Assembly: GCA_021818665.1 (NCBI GenBank)
Contig: JAKATQ010000032.1
Location: forward strand, 1-10,825
Source: Nanobdellota archaeon
GTDB lineage: Archaea > Nanobdellota > Nanobdellia > Parvarchaeales > Parvarchaeaceae
Reading direction: 5' to 3'
DNA length: 10,825 nucleotides
The notes under the pieces were generated by a model. That model was not told the origin of the DNA, did no database searches, and saw only the letters and a program-made list of their open reading frames with translations. A program made the translations under genes and the position numbers. Every line of letters starts with the position of its first letter. Positions within the stretch are counted from its first letter, which is position 1. Of the stretch, positions 1-5,908 are shown piece after piece.

Positions 1-1743
1 GACCAGATCCTGAAGAAGGTGTATAAGCACATGGGCAGGATAGACTTCGAGAAGACTAGCATCGAAGAAGAACTGCCGGCATTGTCTAAGCTTACTGGCA
101 TAGAGCACGCCGCGCTTAAGGAGATGCTGTATAAGATGCAGGCGATATACTCGATAGCCGACCACACGAGGACGCTCTTAGTTGCCATACACGACGGCGC
201 TTTGCCGAGCAATGTTGGCGGGGGTTACAATCTGCGCAATCTGATAAGAAGGACGTTCGACTTTATCGAAGCGAACGGCTGGGCTATAAACGTAAACGAT
301 GTTATAGACGAGCACAAAAAAGAGTTCGGCTCCTGGTTCACCGAACTGAATGATTTTGATTTGTCAGCCGTAATAAACAAGGAGAAAGAACGATACGGGG
401 AGTTCAAGTACAGGAATACAAAACTTATATCCTCTCTCATAGCCAAGGGACGAATAGAAGAAGCAGAGATGCGGGAGCTATACGAGTCTAAAGGGATAAC
501 GATAGACGACATAAAGCACCAGGCTAGAGCGGAAAAGAAAAATATCGTCTTACCAGAAAGGTTCTATACGACTATAAACAAACGCGATTTCGCCGAAGTA
601 AACAAAATTGACGAAAGGCTATTAGGCTTGCCTGAAACAAAGAAGCTATTTTATGACGAAAAGCTGACGCAGACTAAAGCAAAAATATTGAAAGTAATCG
701 GCGGTAATGGTGTAATACTTGATAAGACTATCTTTTATCCGGAAATGGGGGGGCAGAAGCCGGATGGCGGAGAGATAGACGGGATAAAGGTCATCGATGT
801 GACACTGCAATCCGGGATAATAGTCCATAAGCTCGAGCAGAACTTTGAAAAACCTGTTGGAAAAAGTGTTACGCTGAAAGTCGACGTGGAGAGGCGGGAG
901 TTGCTAAGAAAACACCATACGGCCACCCACATAGTCAACCAGGCGTCCAGACGGGTTTTAGGCGAGTTTGTTTATCAAAACGGTGCGGAGAAGGACGTCG
1001 ACATGGCGCATCTCGACATAACTTATTTTGACAGACTGACAAGCGACCAGATAAACGAGATAGAGCGGCTAGCGAACAGCATAGTGGCAGACAACCTAAA
1101 GATAAACGTCAATATAATCAACAGGACCGATGCTGAAATGAAGTACGGAATGAGTATATATCAGGGCGGCGCGATACCGAACGCAAAACTACGGATTGTC
1201 AACATAGGAGATTACGATGTTGAAGCCTGCGGCGGACTGCATTGCGATCGTAGCGGGGACGTCGGCGTCATAAAAATAACGAAGGCCGAAAAGATACAAG
1301 ATGGGGTCGTGAGACTGACTTTTATGGCGTACAAGCCGGCGATAGCCTACATAGAGGGATCTGAAAAGATAATAAAGGACCTCTCGTCTATGTGGGGCGT
1401 AAAAAGAGAGGATGTGTACAAGACTGCTGAACGCTTCTTTTCAGAAGCCAAATCCTTCAGGGAGCTCTACAAGAAAGCAGCTACTGACGATCTTATGAGA
1501 GCATTCGACTTATTGATGCATAGGACAGAAAACGGCGTGCGGATCATGGAAACTAAGTTGGATGACTTCGGCTTGCTGGCCGGCGCGCTCAAGGGATTTG
1601 CAGCAAACGGCAAAAAAGGAGTCATATTCTCGGACACGATAGGCCTCGGATGTCCTAAAAATGACGACTCTGTGAAGGAGCTTCTGATAAAACGATACAA
1701 AAATGTCGCTGAGAAAGGTGAATTTCTGTTCGGACACAATTAG
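1..1743 (+). CDS. alaS: Alanyl-tRNA synthetase, 5'-truncated by window edge
   Basis: Charges tRNA(Ala) with alanine and hydrolyses mischarged Ser/Gly-tRNA(Ala). The reading frame is open from base 1, so the gene starts outside the window; the GTG at 19 is internal, not a start. The visible 580 residues cover the end of the tRNA-recognition region (ADHTRTLLVAIHDGALPSNV, about residues 53-72, a family signature), then the editing domain with both zinc-site motifs: HxxxH at H306-H310 and CxxxH at C410-H414 (CGGLHC). Archaeal AlaRS is usually about 900 residues, so roughly 300 residues with the catalytic core lie upstream. A helical segment follows the editing domain, but the glycine-rich stretch normally near the end of the C-Ala (DHHA1) domain is not recognisable; the protein ends in GEFLFGHN. 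Convergent with the Nudix gene, 7 bases apart. Identity is very secure. Confidence 0.96.
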   Translation, partial: DQILKKVYKHMGRIDFEKTSIEEELPALSKLTGIEHAALKEMLYKMQAIYSIADHTRTLLVAIHDGALPSNVGGGYNLRNLIRRTFDFIEANGWAINVNDVIDEHKKEFGSWFTELNDFDLSAVINKEKERYGEFKYRNTKLISSLIAKGRIEEAEMRELYESKGITIDDIKHQARAEKKNIVLPERFYTTINKRDFAEVNKIDERLLGLPETKKLFYDEKLTQTKAKILKVIGGNGVILDKTIFYPEMGGQKPDGGEIDGIKVIDVTLQSGIIVHKLEQNFEKPVGKSVTLKVDVERRELLRKHHTATHIVNQASRRVLGEFVYQNGAEKDVDMAHLDITYFDRLTSDQINEIERLANSIVADNLKINVNIINRTDAEMKYGMSIYQGGAIPNAKLRIVNIGDYDVEACGGLHCDRSGDVGVIKITKAEKIQDGVVRLTFMAYKPAIAYIEGSEKIIKDLSSMWGVKREDVYKTAERFFSEAKSFRELYKKAATDDLMRAFDLLMHRTENGVRIMETKLDDFGLLAGALKGFAANGKKGVIFSDTIGLGCPKNDDSVKELLIKRYKNVAEKGEFLFGHN

Positions 1744-1750
1744 AATAATG

Positions 1751-2383
1751 CTATCTCTGCGTCGGTCTGTAGAACATGCGTTTTGCCTTGGAAAGTTCGC
1801 GCGCATCAGTCTTCAACGGATTCGTGGAGGAGTGCCCGAATATCTTCGACCTTAGCGCAGCCTCGTTTAGCTTCGCTGCGTAGTACATCTCCATCGCTAT
1901 CCCGCTCTGGTTCACGGCGTGTTTGCCCAAGGCTTTCATGAAATCGCTGAAGCTTACTTCGGACACTGTTATCCTTTCGCCGGCGTCCAGTCTCTGTTCC
2001 TGCACCTTCCTGCAGCCCCTGGCCACGACAAAGTACGTCGAATAGTATACCATCTGCGTCGCGGGATGGTACACCTTTAACAGTTCTATGTCATCGGACG
2101 TGTATCCCGTTTCCTCCAGCAGTTCCCTCTTTACGGCGTCGATTGGTCTCTCGCCCCTCTCTACCATCCCTCCTATCATGCCGACGTTTAGTTTCTTCAT
2201 CGGCTGCCTCTCCCTTATCATTATTACTTTTCCGCTTCCCGTAGTAGCGAGGACGACGACGCCGTCCGTCTTTATTACACGTTCAAATGTAGTGTACGAG
2301 CCATAGAACAGCCTTTGTTTCCAGCTATAAACGCGCAATATACTGCCGTCAAATACCACGCGAGCTTTCTTGGGTATAGTCAT
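1751..2383 (-). CDS. Nudix hydrolase, probably ADP-ribose/nucleoside-diphosphate-sugar pyrophosphatase type
   Basis: A 210-residue soluble protein with a complete Nudix box, G-x5-E-x7-REUxEExGU, at residues 72-94 (GGMVERGERPIDAVKRELLE, then ETGY). E87, E90 and E91 are the expected metal ligands. The layout before and after the box (beta strands with GVVVLATT and KVIMIRERQP, then YHPATQMVYYSTYFVVARG) resembles the ADP-ribose pyrophosphatase (NudF) group, which cleaves ADP-ribose to AMP and ribose 5-phosphate. Substrate is not decidable from sequence alone. Residues from about 175 on (rich in K, R and S) extend past the usual fold and have no recognised function. The ATG at 2383 follows a GAGG ribosome-binding-site-like motif 10 bases upstream, unlike most genes here, which look leaderless. 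Divergent from hemA, convergent with alaS. Confidence 0.9.
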   Translation of the reverse strand: MTIPKKARVVFDGSILRVYSWKQRLFYGSYTTFERVIKTDGVVVLATTGSGKVIMIRERQPMKKLNVGMIGGMVERGERPIDAVKRELLEETGYTSDDIELLKVYHPATQMVYYSTYFVVARGCRKVQEQRLDAGERITVSEVSFSDFMKALGKHAVNQSGIAMEMYYAAKLNEAALRSKIFGHSSTNPLKTDARELSKAKRMFYRPTQR

Positions 2384-2393
2384 GAGACGTGCG

Positions 2394-2430
2394 CCTCTTT
2401 AACCTATTATCCTCTATGAATGTTATAAAT
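2394..2430 (-). promoter_or_regulatory. Putative TATA box and ribosome binding site of the Nudix gene
   Basis: On the minus strand an AT-rich box ATTTATAACA (2430-2421) is centred about 43 bases before the ATG at 2383. Initiation about 25 bases downstream would leave a leader near 17 bases, which carries GAGG (2397-2394), 10 bases from the start codon. This would be a leadered transcript. The assignment rests on pattern and spacing only. Confidence 0.45.
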
Positions 2431-2432
2431 TA

Positions 2433-2446
2433 AGCTTTTTATATTG
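2433..2446 (+). promoter_or_regulatory. Putative TATA box of hemA (leaderless)
   Basis: The stretch AGCTTTTTATATTG has its TATA-like core (TTTTTATAT) centred about 25 bases before the hemA ATG at 2465. Archaeal RNA polymerase starts about 25 bases after the TATA centre, so the transcript would begin at or next to the start codon. No Shine-Dalgarno sequence is seen, consistent with leaderless translation. Confidence 0.6.
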
Positions 2447-2464
2447 TTTTAATCACTTTACTAT

Positions 2465-3409
2465 ATGCCATTCGACTACGCCGCCGTGATATACACGCAC
2501 AAGGACGTCTCCGCAAGCGATCTTGGCCGATACAGGCTGAGTGACGACGTCATGACCCGGAACAGCGGTATCTCTGGCAGGACGCCCGAATTTGTTATAC
2601 TAAACACGTGCAATAGAAGCGAGCTATATGTTTATTCCGATGCGGTGGACCAGACGCTGCACGCGGTACTTAGACATGTCGGACGCGAGGCCGGCGAAAG
2701 AGCGCAGGTCTTGAAGGGAGTGGAAGCTGTAAAACACCTGTTTCGTGTGGCTTCAGGCCTCGAGTCTGTCATAATCGGCGAGACGGAAATAGTGCACCAG
2801 TTGAAGTCCGCTTACCGCACATATAAGGACGCTGGCTATTGCAGCGATAACCTTGATTCGCTTCTTGGAGATGCCATAAACTTCAGCGGAAAACTGCGAA
2901 GAGACACCAACATATCAAAAGGCAGCATAAGTGCCCCTTATGTCGCGCTGTCCTTCCTTCCCAAACACCTTGCTAAAGGCCAGAAGGTTGCGGTAGTCGG
3001 CGCCGGCTACATGGCCGGCAGGGCCCTGGAGTCGCTGACGAGCCGGTATGGCAACGGTTGCATAACCCTTTTCGACAGGAACGAGGACAATGGCATGAAA
3101 ATGGCTGCCTCTTTCTATGTCAGGTTCGCGCAGCTCGACTTTGGGAACCTAGACTCGTATGATTTCGTGGTAAGCGCGATTTATTACGATGGCAAGTCTG
3201 TACGGCTGACCGGTCCGAAAAAGATCGTGGACTTGTCTTCTCCAAGTGTATTCGCGGGTGAAAACGTCGTTGGGATAGACGAGATAAACAGATGTGCGCG
3301 TAGCAGCATAAAAATGCGGCTAGATGCGGTCGAAAAGTGCGGAAGGCTTATAGACGATTACGTGGGGAAGAATTACTGCCCGCCTAGTTCGGATAGCCAG
3401 CGCAGATAA
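2465..3409 (+). CDS. hemA: Glutamyl-tRNA reductase, short form
   Basis: Reduces the glutamyl group of Glu-tRNA(Glu) with NADPH to glutamate-1-semialdehyde, the first committed step of C5-pathway tetrapyrrole synthesis. The N-terminal catalytic domain holds the nucleophile C49 in the motif NTCNRSELY (47-55). The signature ASGLESVIIGETEIVHQLKS (96-115) follows directly after H91. The NADP-binding Rossmann fold begins at about residue 174 with VAVVGAGYMAGRAL, and the end of that domain shows VDLSSPSVF (255-263). At 314 residues the protein is well below the usual 400-450: it stops soon after the helix that normally leads into the C-terminal dimerisation domain, which is mostly or wholly missing. 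The frame is intact, with a TATA-like box at leaderless spacing. The stop codon lies 2 bases from that of convergent hemH. Whether hemL follows elsewhere cannot be seen. Confidence 0.93.
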   Translation: MPFDYAAVIYTHKDVSASDLGRYRLSDDVMTRNSGISGRTPEFVILNTCNRSELYVYSDAVDQTLHAVLRHVGREAGERAQVLKGVEAVKHLFRVASGLESVIIGETEIVHQLKSAYRTYKDAGYCSDNLDSLLGDAINFSGKLRRDTNISKGSISAPYVALSFLPKHLAKGQKVAVVGAGYMAGRALESLTSRYGNGCITLFDRNEDNGMKMAASFYVRFAQLDFGNLDSYDFVVSAIYYDGKSVRLTGPKKIVDLSSPSVFAGENVVGIDEINRCARSSIKMRLDAVEKCGRLIDDYVGKNYCPPSSDSQRR

Positions 3410-3411
3410 TA

Positions 3412-4305
3412 CTACGTCTGCAGGACGCTATCGATAATCGTATCAGCCATCGCTTTTATCAGTTTTTCAGACACATCCAGACAGTCTACCCGCTCAAGGC
3501 GGACTCCGATCTCTTTTGAGAAGGACCTGTACATTATGTCGATGTCGTAAAGCGTCTCCAGGCTCTCTGACAGGTAGCCTATCGGGACTAGTAGGAACTT
3601 TCCAAAGCCGCTTGATGATAGTTCCCTAATCTTATCTGAGACTTCTGGTTCCGACCAGTCTCTATGCTCACCGTTCTGGAAAGCCAGACAATAGTCTTTT
3701 ATGCTGAGCCGTTTGGCAGCCATCTCTGTGAACTCCTCAAGCTCGCCAAAATATTCTTTGTCATTTATGGACCGCGGCAAACCGTGAGACGCGAATATTA
3801 GGTAAAAATCGCGACCATCGTCTTTAAGAGAGCGGAGTTTCTGGTTTATTTTCTCTTCCCATGCGTCCAGAAGTTTCGGCTGTCTATACCAATCGTCTAT
3901 GAACTTTCTATCGTCGTTTTTTAGGGCTGCCATAAACCTCTTTTTGTAGCCTTCGCTGCCGGCTTCAGATCTAAATGGATGGGCGACCATCCCGATGATC
4001 GTGCCGGCGGACCTGCCGGATAACTGTTCGGCAGTCTCCTCGAGCTTCGGCTTCCAGTGGCGCATTCCGACCCTTACTTCCGCGTCCAAACCCCTTGTTT
4101 TCAGTTCTTTCTCAAGGAGCTCTGCCTGCCGGATGGTTATATCCTTAAGCGGCGAGCGGCCTATACTAGCATACTTCTTGGTGACTTCGGCTACCACGCT
4201 CTCCGGCGGCTCTTTCCCACCGAATATGTCCTTGAGATACAACTTTACGTCTTCAAGCTTTTCCGGCGTGCCGTAAGCCATCAACAGGACTCCTATATTT
4301 ACCAT
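3412..4305 (-). CDS. hemH: Ferrochelatase (protoporphyrin or coproporphyrin ferrochelatase)
   Basis: Inserts Fe2+ into a porphyrin at or near the end of heme synthesis. The 297-residue protein begins with the family start pattern GVLLMAYGTP (5-14) and carries IGRSPL (48-53). The motif ASHGLPRSIND (172-182) includes the catalytic histidine H174, and PIGYLSESLETLYDID (241-256) holds the second active-site acidic residue, E250. FQNGEHRDW (209-217) sits where the family has its YQS...W stretch. Length is normal for the compact single-domain enzyme, with no [2Fe-2S] C-terminal extension and no membrane anchor. The HemQ-family gene just upstream suggests that the substrate is coproporphyrin III (the CpfC role), but the sequence itself does not distinguish this. 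The gap to the upstream ABM gene is 21 bases with no well-placed TATA box, so co-transcription with that gene is likely. Confidence 0.93.
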   Translation of the reverse strand: MVNIGVLLMAYGTPEKLEDVKLYLKDIFGGKEPPESVVAEVTKKYASIGRSPLKDITIRQAELLEKELKTRGLDAEVRVGMRHWKPKLEETAEQLSGRSAGTIIGMVAHPFRSEAGSEGYKKRFMAALKNDDRKFIDDWYRQPKLLDAWEEKINQKLRSLKDDGRDFYLIFASHGLPRSINDKEYFGELEEFTEMAAKRLSIKDYCLAFQNGEHRDWSEPEVSDKIRELSSSGFGKFLLVPIGYLSESLETLYDIDIMYRSFSKEIGVRLERVDCLDVSEKLIKAMADTIIDSVLQT

Positions 4306-4326
4306 ATTTCTTTGTAAAAAGCAGTT

Positions 4327-4644
4327 TCAAGTCCCTGGGGGCGGGGTATGGGGCTCGCTTATTTCTTGGAAGATTTTATGGCTCGGGCGCCCTTCCAATA
4401 TAGAAGCGCCCTTTTGCGTGGTCGAGCGGAACGCATCGCTAGACATGAACTTCCTGAACGCACTCAGGTCTTTCCATTCACTGTATATCAAATAGTCCTG
4501 TTCAGAGGCTACATTTTTGTACAGCCTCGCATCGAGAAACCCTTCCACGTTTGATCTTAGGTGCTCAATCACGCCATTGAACATCCCCTCAAATTCGTTT
4601 TGATGGCCGCTCTTTACCCGGTAATAAAGGCCTACGTTTATCAT
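4327..4644 (-). CDS. ABM-domain (antibiotic biosynthesis monooxygenase fold) protein, heme-associated
   Basis: A 105-residue dimeric ferredoxin-like protein of the ABM/YgiN type. Visible are the opening strand INVGLYYRVKSGHQNEFEG, the turn VEGFLDARLYKN (33-44) and the core motif YLIYSEWKDLSAFRKFM (51-67), with W57 typical of the family. The IsdG/IsdI heme-oxygenase triad (Asn, Trp, His) is not complete: no histidine lies 10 residues after W57, so canonical heme degradation is doubtful. The ATG at 4644 is preferred over a TTG two codons earlier because a TATA-like box is centred 27 bases before it. It lies between hemQ and hemH on the same strand. In haloarchaeal PitA an ABM domain is fused behind a chlorite-dismutase-like domain, the same order as these two genes. 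A heme-handling or partner role is an inference. Confidence 0.8.
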   Translation of the reverse strand: MINVGLYYRVKSGHQNEFEGMFNGVIEHLRSNVEGFLDARLYKNVASEQDYLIYSEWKDLSAFRKFMSSDAFRSTTQKGASILEGRPSHKIFQEISEPHTPPPGT

Positions 4645-4665
4645 GTTCAAGAAATATACTGTCCG

Positions 4666-4677
4666 GCTTTAAATGCT
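4666..4677 (-). promoter_or_regulatory. Putative TATA box of the ABM gene
   Basis: Minus-strand GCATTTAAAG is centred about 27 bases before the ATG at 4644, the spacing expected for a leaderless archaeal transcript. It would also drive hemH, which has no suitable box of its own. The 42-base gap between the hemQ stop and this start leaves room for an independent promoter. Confidence 0.55.
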
Positions 4678-4686
4678 TTGATTAGT

Positions 4687-5334
4687 TTATGATGACAGCA
4701 CATCGAAGCCGCCCTTATATCCGACGAGGACCGGGTCCTCTCTCGCCACCCACTTATGCGCTTTTGCGCCCCTCAATTCCTCCGTAAGCTTTACCCAATC
4801 ATGGATGTCGGGAAGCTCGTAAGCGACCAGAAAATCGGAGTCGCCTATGCCAAATGAACGGGTCGTATAGGACTTTATGGAATCGTTGTTTTTGCTGTCC
4901 GTCGCCATTGATATGTGTTCTGCCATTATCTCTTTCCTTTCTTTTTCGTCTAAAAGATACCACTCACTGTATTTCTTAACGGGATAAGCCACGAAAAAAT
5001 CCGAGCTGCCGTTTTTCTTCCTGTCTTCGCTTTTGTTCGCGGCGTACACCGACACAAAACCGTATTTTACGGCGCCGTACCTGCCGAGTGCTTTATCGAC
5101 CTCGGAGCGGCACCGCAATAATCCTTCTACGCTCGTCGAAACTAAAAAGAATATAAGATCTATGTCCGGACGCAGAGATGTATACGATTCGGCCCTTAAA
5201 AAGTCATCTCTCTCAGAGAGTCCTTTGAGCTTCGACCTAAGTCCGGCTATGGCTGCTGACCTGGAAGGAGACGGGGTCGCCCACCATGCAGCATCCAGTT
5301 TCAGCCCAAAAACGTTCACGAAATACTGTTCCAT
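4687..5334 (-). CDS. hemQ: HemQ / chlorite dismutase family protein, probable coproheme decarboxylase
   Basis: Family members convert coproheme to heme b by two oxidative decarboxylations, the last step of the coproporphyrin-dependent pathway; a minority are true chlorite dismutases. Recognisable blocks are AYPVKKYSEWYLLDEKER (116-133), MAEH (137-140) with H140 in the position of the proximal heme ligand, and SYTTRSFGIGDSDFLVAYEL (155-174), then LTEELR (183-188) and DPVLVGYKG near the end. Y117, 23 residues before H140, sits where HemQ proteins keep their radical-forming tyrosine. The distal Gln (HemQ) or Arg (chlorite dismutase) could not be assigned by eye. At 215 residues it is shorter than the roughly 250 of Firmicutes HemQ. 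Location beside hemH and opposite hemA strongly favours heme synthesis. It has its own TATA-like box; the ABM gene follows after 42 bases. Confidence 0.88.
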   Translation of the reverse strand: MEQYFVNVFGLKLDAAWWATPSPSRSAAIAGLRSKLKGLSERDDFLRAESYTSLRPDIDLIFFLVSTSVEGLLRCRSEVDKALGRYGAVKYGFVSVYAANKSEDRKKNGSSDFFVAYPVKKYSEWYLLDEKERKEIMAEHISMATDSKNNDSIKSYTTRSFGIGDSDFLVAYELPDIHDWVKLTEELRGAKAHKWVAREDPVLVGYKGGFDVLSS

Positions 5335-5363
5335 GTGGCCTATGTAGGTATGTTAGTTGTGTC

Positions 5364-5382
5364 CGATTTTATTTAAATAAAT
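5364..5382 (-). promoter_or_regulatory. Putative TATA box of hemQ
   Basis: The minus-strand stretch CATTTATTTAAATAAAATC is strongly AT-rich and centred about 40 bases before the hemQ ATG at 5334. Initiation 25 bases downstream would give a leader near 15 bases, with only a weak AGG as possible ribosome binding site. The box lies in the 51 bases between the deacylase stop and hemQ, so hemQ need not depend on read-through. Confidence 0.55.
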
Positions 5383-5385
5383 GCT

Positions 5386-5844
5386 TCATGTTATCCGTTC
5401 GATAGCCGGGCTATCCAGCCTTATTATGTCCTTTACACGTATTTTCAGCACCGCTTTGCGACTGCCGCCACCCGCGTAAACGACGTCTTTGTCCGCTAGC
5501 ACCGAATCCAGGACGAAGGTCGCTTTATATCCTATCGGTGGGACCGCTCCCTTCTCATAACCTGTCAACTCGCATATCTCCCTATCATGAGCAAGCCTCA
5601 CCGATCTGGAGTGGAATCCTTTCAAGAGTTTCCCTACGGAAACGCGCCTGTTTCCCGCGAGCATGGCCACGACCATAGCGCCGTCGTCCATAACGAAGCA
5701 GATGCTTTTCAATATGGAGTCCGCCTCTATCCCGAATGCTTTCGCGGCGGATTCAGACGAAGCGCAGTCGTGATCAGTGTCGAGCACCTGAGCGTCCACG
5801 TTGTTAGTCGCCACGAATTCGCGCAGATCTTCCTCATTTTTCAT
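5386..5844 (-). CDS. YbaK/ProX-domain aminoacyl-tRNA deacylase
   Basis: A single-domain, 152-residue protein of the YbaK/EbsC/ProXp family, which removes wrong amino acids from tRNA in trans. Family features seen are ESAAKAFGIEADSILKSICF (31-50), with K46 matching the conserved functional lysine, and NRRVSVGKLLK (65-75). GYEKGAVPPIG (95-105) is the family's substrate-pocket signature, and GGGS (125-128) is the conserved glycine turn near the end. Candidate substrates are Cys-tRNA(Pro) or Ala-tRNA(Pro); the sequence does not decide between them. It is divergent from ileS across 64 bases and upstream of hemQ on the same strand, 51 bases apart with a separate promoter. A TATA-like box 28 bases before the ATG suggests a nearly leaderless message. 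Confidence 0.88.
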   Translation of the reverse strand: MKNEEDLREFVATNNVDAQVLDTDHDCASSESAAKAFGIEADSILKSICFVMDDGAMVVAMLAGNRRVSVGKLLKGFHSRSVRLAHDREICELTGYEKGAVPPIGYKATFVLDSVLADKDVVYAGGGSRKAVLKIRVKDIIRLDSPAIERIT

Positions 5845-5867
5845 ATCAATGATCTAGACTGTTCAAG

Positions 5868-5878
5868 TTATTTAAATG
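5868..5878 (-). promoter_or_regulatory. Putative TATA box of the YbaK-type gene
   Basis: Minus-strand CATTTAAATAA is centred about 28 bases before the ATG at 5844. Its core ATTTAAAT is self-complementary, so it could in principle be bound in either orientation, but on the plus strand it sits about 35 bases before the ileS start, longer than ideal. Confidence 0.55.
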
Positions 5879-5883
5879 ATAGG

Positions 5884-5904
5884 CATATTTCTATATATAT
5901 TATA
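5884..5904 (+). promoter_or_regulatory. Putative TATA-rich promoter of ileS
   Basis: A run of alternating A and T (core CTATATATATTATAT, 5891-5905) follows CATATTT. Its upstream half is centred 20-25 bases before the preferred ileS ATG at 5909, so the message should begin very close to that codon. An in-frame ATG at 5876 lies upstream of this box and would not be transcribed from it. Confidence 0.5.
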
Positions 5905-5908
5905 TCAT

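Noticed and set aside
4307..4320. TATA-like stretch just upstream of hemH on the minus strand
   Set aside because: Its centre is only about 10 bases before the ATG at 4305, too close to position transcription for that gene.
4645..4650. TTG start for the ABM gene two codons before the ATG
   Set aside because: The ATG at 4644 is a stronger start and sits 27 bases after the centre of a TATA-like box.
5876..5908. Upstream in-frame ATG for ileS adding 11 residues
   Set aside because: The extension is coded by the AT-rich promoter itself, has no IleRS-like residues, and the ATG at 5909 sits at leaderless distance from a TATA-like run.
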